Positions 58,151 to 64,000 of a stretch of 64,000 nt of DNA are shown here, piece after piece. Numbering within the stretch: position 1 is the first letter of the stretch; every line of letters begins with the position of its first letter. The position numbers and the translations under genes are program-made. The stretch spans positions 3,472,001 through 3,536,000 of the forward strand of contig JAGYXB010000135.1 in NCBI GenBank assembly GCA_022495005.1, given 5' to 3'. The stretch comes from Rhyacophila brunnea. Lineage: Eukaryota > Arthropoda > Insecta > Trichoptera > Rhyacophilidae. Below the pieces are notes generated by a model. It worked only from the letters and a program-made list of their open reading frames with translations. It did not search any database and was not told where the DNA came from.

Positions 58151-59369
58151 TTGTCTATTTTGGTAAGTGAATAAAGTAAGAAAGGACAGATCGTCCATAG
58201 TCGTAACAATGATTTTACAAGTACCATAACAATGGACTAAAACTAATATTAGGTAGCTATATATTATTAGATACTTACCTATATACATTCAACCCCGTTT
58301 ATGAACATTGAGGACAAGTACCTATGTAAGTAGGTAACTATTCTTTTTTGGGATGATTAACCCTCATTTTAGTATCTGAGTGAATGATTGTACGACTGGA
58401 TTCGAAGCTGTAGTAGTAGGTAATAATTTAAGAAAATATTGCTTCTTTTCCCCATCACCCTATGTCAAAGTCCTATTTTAGGCTACTAGTTTTAGGTTAA
58501 AATAATATGTACTCTATTAATTGGTGGCACTTCTATGCTAAAAAGCTTCGTTTAGGTCGTAGGATAATATAACTACTGTAGGTATGGTTATAATTTATAA
58601 TTATTATTACCTAACTACATTTCCAATCGTTTACCTTGTCTTATGTGACTAAATGTAGATAGTCATTGAATTTTTCTACACCAAGGACCATTATTCTACA
58701 CGTTTTAAAATATGGACTTGCTTTCGAAATAACCATATTTCATGGATCAATTTACTGCTGCCCCGCGAAACACGAGTGACATCTTGTTCTGTGCTGAATA
58801 TATTACCCCAAGTTCAGAATAACCCCATTCTTGCTTTATGTACAGGCCACACAATATGTGAGTACTCCAAGTGGAATATGTAGGTACGTAGGTACACCGA
58901 TACCGACGAGGCAGCGAAATCACTTAGCTGTGAGAATCCACAATCCAGGAAGCGGCGATGTTGGTTCCGCCCGATCGACGCGAGAGAGGAGGGCCGCCTA
59001 CATATACAGGGGTAGGCAAAATAGACTCTCGTGCCATCACCTACTGCTTTGACTTTATTTATACTTTTTTTGTCTTTACTAGCGATTTCTATGATTCTAT
59101 CTCCCATGAGCATTCTTAAGATTTAATATCAGTCAAAATACACTTGGATACTTGGTGACATCAATCTTAGGTGACTACTTTCGAGGGTTACATGTAAATT
59201 ATTGTATGAATACATTATGGCGGAAAAAAATTGCACTCATTAAGTCTAGTTCAGGACAATGCCCAACCATAGAGGACCGGGTGGACAGAGATCGACTGAC
59301 AGCTCCAGACTACGCTGTCAACGAAGATAGTGTATACATACGCGTTATAACTCACCTCGCATAAAATTT
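58151..59369. other. No gene identified
   Basis: A GC-richer segment at 58880-59000 lies in frames on both strands (58814-59113 and 58831-59052) with no domain recognised. AT-rich elsewhere. Confidence 0.25.
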
Positions 59370-59503
59370 GATCAAATGATATTCACTTGTATTAATTAAT
59401 ATGTAATAAGCAACAAATAAATGGAAAATATATCTAATAAAATATTTTTAGAATATAATTACATCATTTTCATCCTAGAGCCGGAGTGCAAAGTTATGAA
59501 GAG
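59370..59503. repeat. Dispersed block shared with 44302-44437
   Basis: GATCAAATGATATTCACTTG and CATTTTCATCCTAGAGCCGG occur in both, in the same order and orientation. The block runs directly into the LINE fragment at 59516 here, and into R3 sequence at 44440. Confidence 0.65.
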
Positions 59504-59515
59504 CAGTTGGTGTGC

Positions 59516-59641
59516 GACCGAGTGAAGGAGCTTACTATGGGTAGCCTTTTACTCTACCCCGAGAGAAGCAGAGGGTGGAGAGTTTTAGTCGCTCAAAAGA
59601 TGTGTGCGTTCCACCAGGGTGGTCATGATCCTCCACCATGA
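59516..59641 (+). pseudogene. LINE ORF2 C-terminal fragment
   Basis: The frame reads DRVKELTMGSLLLYPERSR, then GWRVLVAQKMCAFHQGGHDP and PP-stop. This parallels SDQVKELTGGTIHSALREAE and GWKVLVAQSMAKFKRGHDPQ of the fragment at 43486-43917. About 42 residues survive. Same lineage, 5'-truncated. Confidence 0.68.
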
Positions 59642-61770
59642 GGAAACGACCATGAAGAATAGTATCATTTATAGGAGAGGAGATGCGAAGATTATGTAAA
59701 ATTCTTATTAATTTTCTTGCATCACGATCTATGAAATCAGCGTGACATGCGGTGGACACATGCTTACACTTGGAGATCCGATATGGAAAATACCGTTTAA
59801 TGAGCATCTTGTATAATTTAATTTATTCTTCCAGTATGTTTGTACAGTAAATTCTATCGCGGAGAGCCGAAAACGGAATAAAGAATTGGATATCGCAAAT
59901 ACGGTAGGCACCTTTTATACTATAGCCTCGTGCCAACATGATTGCAATTCAAAGAAATGCTCACTGAAGAATTATTGTACTTGACCATTAAAATCAATAA
60001 AAGACACAGTGGGGACAAAAGACAAAACTCGGATTGCTAAAACCATAGACTATAGATACATCTAGACGCCACCCGTTGCATTGCTAAATGAAGCTGCGTG
60101 CCATGCGTTTGGTTTGTGAGCGAGCGAACGCATTCGTCTACAAATGTTCGAGACCATAGACCATTTCGGTAGTGCTCGCCCAAAGTGCTCGCACTAGACG
60201 CTCAGAATTAAAATATAATTTTCTATTTTTTACGTTATATAGTATTTTTAAGCGGTCAAAATGCAACCATTAGGTAAAGATATCCATAATTTAAGTTATT
60301 TTAAAGAATCACTAGGTCACTGATATTAAAATATATCTATAATAAAATACAAATAAATTAGCACGAACATGTATCAACTTACCTATGAAACGTAATACCA
60401 TCTTCTTGCTTATCAGTACGGCTACCATATTTTAATACAACACACAAAACCATCTTTCCTACTTAATTAACTAAAAATATTTACCACTGACTTTATGTTT
60501 AACACAAAAAATAGCAATTTAGCAATACGAGCTACGACGCTACGTGAAGCGATTCACCGCGATTTGTCAGCGATACTTTTGGAAACTAACTAAAACATAT
60601 TATGTACACCTTTTATCTTACTCTAGCGCGTGTCGCAGAGATTATAAGGGTACCGAATACTTTCTCACTCGCACTCATGCATCGTTTTTGTTCAGGCCTT
60701 GGCTAAAACCCATTTATAATTTTCCGATTATAGTGAATTCAAAACCGGTTTCCATCCAGCACTCCGAATGTCGAATGAAACGGTTCCAACGAATGGCTAG
60801 ATGTCATCTACGGAAGTCGACCGCAGGCATCCTGTAATAATGCGACTTGTCTGATGAAGGTTATCGATGATAGAAGCAGTTTTAATATCCTAGACTCCTA
60901 CTCTAACTATCTCCCAGACGAGAATCGCACTCAAAAATGGAAACTGTGAATAAAGATAATAGAGGAAACCTTCACCAAGGCACGACCAGACTTTTGATGT
61001 TTGGCAGACATTGAATATTTCGTATTGTCACAAGATGCGAGTGTTGCGAGGTGCAGGATGCTAATCGAAACCAAATGAAATGAGGATCTGCACTAGGCGA
61101 TTAACATGCTGATTCAATCGGAATTAATAAATGAAGATAAAAAAATATATATGTGGATAACTTTCGAAAAGATTGCCCGCGTATGCGCCCCCCATTCACC
61201 TCCCCCCGAGCCATGATCCCTCCGCAGTTGCGCCACCGCGAGTCGACGCTAACGACAGGACGGATTTCTGCGCTCCCGGTGATGTTGGCCCGCTAAGTGG
61301 CGGATGAGGTAGGTGTACGAACGGCGTCTCCGGGACTTTGCACTTCGGGGGCCAGGACAAAATGAAATGCGTACATATTTTTCATCTGCATGGTGATAAA
61401 ATTTTATACAAGTAATAGAACGTCCCAAAAACATTGTTATTAATTATTTGGACATCAGGTAGGTACCCTAATACAAGTAGGTATTATATTATTATTATAA
61501 TTAATACAAGTTAATTAGGATAAATTTAACTCCTGAAATCTAATGTTGGTCGACAAAGCTTTCTCAGTATTTACAATTAAGTATAACAATTATGTTCAAT
61601 CAGGGTCGAAGACTGTAGGTTGATTGGTACACGATTATAATAAATGAAAAGAATAACGGTTTTGAAACAAAGCCATTTTTGTTAATTCTATTTTAATTGA
61701 GTCATTTACGTTGACTGTGGTTTCGGGCTATAAACCCATTTTCGGAACAGCCGACTGCACCTAAAGTTGA
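59642..61770. other. No gene identified; GC-rich island at 61180-61350
   Basis: A 97-codon plus-strand frame (60544-60837) has no known motif. The island near 61180-61350 (CGCCCCCCATTCACCTCCCC) stands out in composition. AT-rich elsewhere. Confidence 0.25.
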
Positions 61771-61833
61771 AGATTCGGATAACCCGTTCCCAATCTCGGA
61801 CTTCTGTGATAATGAGAACAGGTTATCCGAATC
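61771..61833. repeat. Short inverted repeat (about 19-bp arms)
   Basis: AGATTCGGATAACCCGTTC (61771-61789) pairs with GAACAGGTTATCCGAATCT (61815-61833) with one mismatch across a 25-base loop. Probably a small hairpin-MITE remnant. Confidence 0.8.
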
Positions 61834-63194
61834 TTTCGAATGAATTCACATTTTATAAAGTTTTTTAAATAGTAAGTTTAAGTAACTACCTACCTACATA
61901 CTTATTATTGTAAATAACACGTAATTTATGAATAAAAAATCTCAAAATTGCAAGCTTCGTATTTTCCCGCTAGGTGACAGATTATTTACGAATCACTAAT
62001 ATTAACTATTCATTAGCTAATTGAGCTCATGCTCCCCGGATCCAAGCACACAACGTGTGAATTTGATGATTCGGTAACGCCGGAAAAGGTTAATTATTTA
62101 ATCTTTGTATTAGGCCTTCTACCCACTACTCCATCCGGGGCACATCGTGGATTTTAATTTTCTTACTCGGCGTTATTGTATATACTTTCATCGGAGCTAA
62201 AAGAACATGAACATAGGTAGTAATTAAAATACTTTCAATTTCTACCATAGATCATTTAAACAATGGGACCATCATAATCAGACTGTTACTTTATATGCCA
62301 TAAAATAGTAATGTTACAGTGGCGTGCGGTCCATAGATGCTGTGAATGCGGCGCATCCCTAAAATATTCTAATATTAAATTTTATATAACTATTAGACTG
62401 CACGTGAAGCTTTCATAGCACCAACACGTATTCATCCATTGAAACCGCGGTTACATACTAAACACGCTTATGACCTCCCAGCACAAGAGAAAAAAAAATA
62501 TTCACGTAATAATTGTTTGCTTAGGCTCACATAATGATAATAAATACATTGTATTATTATCTTAAGAAATATCTACTTTCCGCATAATTCGCACGTAAGT
62601 AGATAATGTATAGGTATATAGCAAATTTAAGTAAGATTTTTGTGAGGTACCTATGTGTTTCTTGTATTACTAGCGGTTTTGATAAATATTATCATTTATT
62701 ATGAAGAGCATTCCTTATATGACACCGCACGCTACTGTCATGCTTACGTAGAACAAATACCTAAGAATTTCAACAATAAAAGTACCTATATGCATACTTA
62801 CCGGAAACTGGGGTATAAATTAGTTGAACAAGTCGAGTTAGGGCCGGAAATTATGTTGCTTACCTGAAAAAAAAACATTACTACGTGTTAATCATATTTT
62901 CTCAATACTTATATAAAAATATAATATTTGTTATAAATTTTACGTTCAGTGTATAGATATTAAAAAGTGTAAATATGATTTTAAAAAATTAAGATAATCG
63001 TGTAATGGGAGGGTTCAAATTGTTCTGATCATTCCGTCACGCAAATACATTTTTTTAAAGCTGATGAACACTGAATATACACCGCAGTCGGTTTTTTTTT
63101 TGAAGAAAAATGCCCTTTTACCAAAATTTACAACATAATAAAATATATGTATGGGGGGAAATGTGTTAATATATTTGTCTATTTTACAACGTTT
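61834..63194. other. AT-rich DNA, no gene identified
   Basis: It contains the dispersed motif TTGCAAGCTTCGTATTTTCC at 61945 shared with 39208. A pair GCCCCGGATGGAG / CTCCCCGGATCC (62157 and 62032) on opposite sides of about 100 bases is weakly tRNA-like but does not fold as a tRNA. Short frames only. Confidence 0.25.
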
Positions 63195-63885
63195 TTCTTA
63201 GCTCGTATTCTTATTTGTCCGGTGGTTCTTTGTCCGGTACAAATCTTGCGATCGATTTTTAACTAACATCCCGACTAGCTAGACATTTGAAACTTTTAGA
63301 ATATATCAGAACACGATGCCAATGCATTTTTTAAATACTTTTAGCCATCTTCAAGTAGAATTGATTTCATTTTCAGTTAATTCAGTTTCGTATGAAAAGT
63401 TATTTCGACACCATTGTGGGTTGCTAGGGGAGTCTGGGGTCCTATAGATCTACCATCATAAATTGGCATTTCAGCGAGGGCGCTAGTATGACATTGAGAA
63501 TATTACCATAACTAACAAAGAAATGGTAATTTATAATTTTTTATTGGTAGTAGATTTCTGTACAAATATTATGCAATCCATGATTCGAGAAACATGTTGT
63601 AAAATTAAATGGCATTTGTAACAAATTTATCCTCGATAGACAATTTTAGTTTCAAATTCGACCGGCTGCCAACTTACGATGGTAGATCTTTAGCAACTAA
63701 ATTATTTAATATATAGGTACGTGCGTTACTATGGAAATCAAAATGACATTTCAGTATTATTTCTATCAAATACAAAAAATTTTGATCGTTTAAGTTAGTC
63801 AAGTCAAGTTTATATGATTCAACAGAAAATTTAAAAACGTTGTAAGTACTTATATAAAAAGTTATTTTTATCTTGTAATTATTTC
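63195..63885 (+). repeat. Dispersed repeat family R2, copy interrupted by a MITE
   Basis: Inverted counterpart of 23033-23485. Matching blocks lie on both sides of a 246-bp insertion, from CGTATTCTTATTTGTCCGGT to TCTGGGGTCCTA, and from GCAACTAAATTATTTAATAT to TTATCTTGTAATTATTT. The repeat extends little if at all beyond these limits. Confidence 0.78.
63445..63690. mobile_element. 246-bp MITE inserted at TA (Tc1/mariner-like)
   Basis: The termini TAGATCTACCATCATAAATT and, inverted, AAGATCTACCATCGTAAGTT continue into TGGCA. They are flanked by TA at 63443-63444 and 63691-63692. The sister repeat at 23033-23485 has GGTCCTAGCAACTT at this exact point, an empty site with a single TA. The middle is non-coding. 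TA duplication indicates a Tc1/mariner-type insertion, although some other MITE groups also use TA. Confidence 0.85.
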
Positions 63886-64000
63886 ATTTCAGTTTTTCCA
63901 TAATTTTGTAATGTGAGGATAAAATATCCTTTTTTTCTTACTGAAAAGGATAATCTCTCACATCTAGGAGACAACGAATTAGAGACGTACCATCGTATTG
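63886..64000. other. AT-rich DNA at the right edge
   Basis: No feature recognised in the last 115 bases. Confidence 0.3.

Noticed and set aside
62032..62160. An intron-containing tRNA gene
   Set aside because: The terminal GCCCCGG / CCGGGGA pairing is suggestive, but no T-arm or anticodon arm can be drawn.
1..64000. CRISPR arrays, bacterial operons or ribosome binding sites
   Set aside because: None seen. Composition, SINEs, LINEs and spliced gene structure are all eukaryotic.

Overview
This is AT-rich eukaryotic DNA, most likely from an insect. The abundance of ATAATAATATTATT-type and GTAGGTACCTA-type motifs, short GC-rich islands in an AT-rich background, and LINE tails of types common in aphids and Lepidoptera all point that way. 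I lean towards an aphid-like hemipteran, but the sequence alone does not settle it. I see no bacterial operons, ribosome binding sites, CRISPR arrays or intact protein-coding gene. Nearly all open frames are short and look like chance ORFs, so the window reads as intergenic or large-intron DNA filled with mobile elements.

Positions 1-1961 hold the only gene-like structure with exons. It is a two-exon, minus-strand copy of a transposase-like gene family, broken by at least two frameshifts, carrying a SINE in its intron and running off the left edge. The rest is layered transposon debris. 5'-truncated LINE fragments from several lineages lie at 9.4, 12.8, 16.0, 16.4, 21.2, 22.1, 28.3, 43.5, 48.0, 53.4 and 59.5 kb. 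Probable tRNA-derived SINEs lie at 1.6, 6.2, 10.8, 43.3, 45.7 and 47.5 kb.

Many non-autonomous DNA transposons are recognisable, several with target-site duplications (TSDs) I could read directly. hAT-type elements lie at 4937-5372 and 20979-22062, the latter with a second hAT nested inside at 21523-21736. A CATGGCCCC-ended family has copies at 2845-3270, 25183-25698 and 29821-30177. PIF/Harbinger-like elements with 3-bp TSDs lie at 27154-27671 and 31891-36438. A Mutator-like hairpin with a 9-bp TSD lies at 48229-48692, a pogo-like element at about 8095-8688, and a 246-bp TA-inserted MITE at 63445-63690 whose empty site is preserved in the related repeat at 23033-23485. Foldback or hairpin elements lie at 37067-37716, 45243-45540, 50145-50350 and 51902-52691.

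The most striking object is the 4.55-kb element at 31891-36438. It has two nearly identical inverted arms of about 1.1 kb, flanking TAA repeats, reiterated TTTGCGT subterminal motifs, an older partial copy of its own arm inside, and no visible transposase. GC-rich islands near 4.3, 6.9, 18.3, 28.9, 31.0, 42.4, 47.7, 54.9 and 61.3 kb are the best places to look for conserved regulatory DNA or unrecognised exons. I cannot assign them a function.
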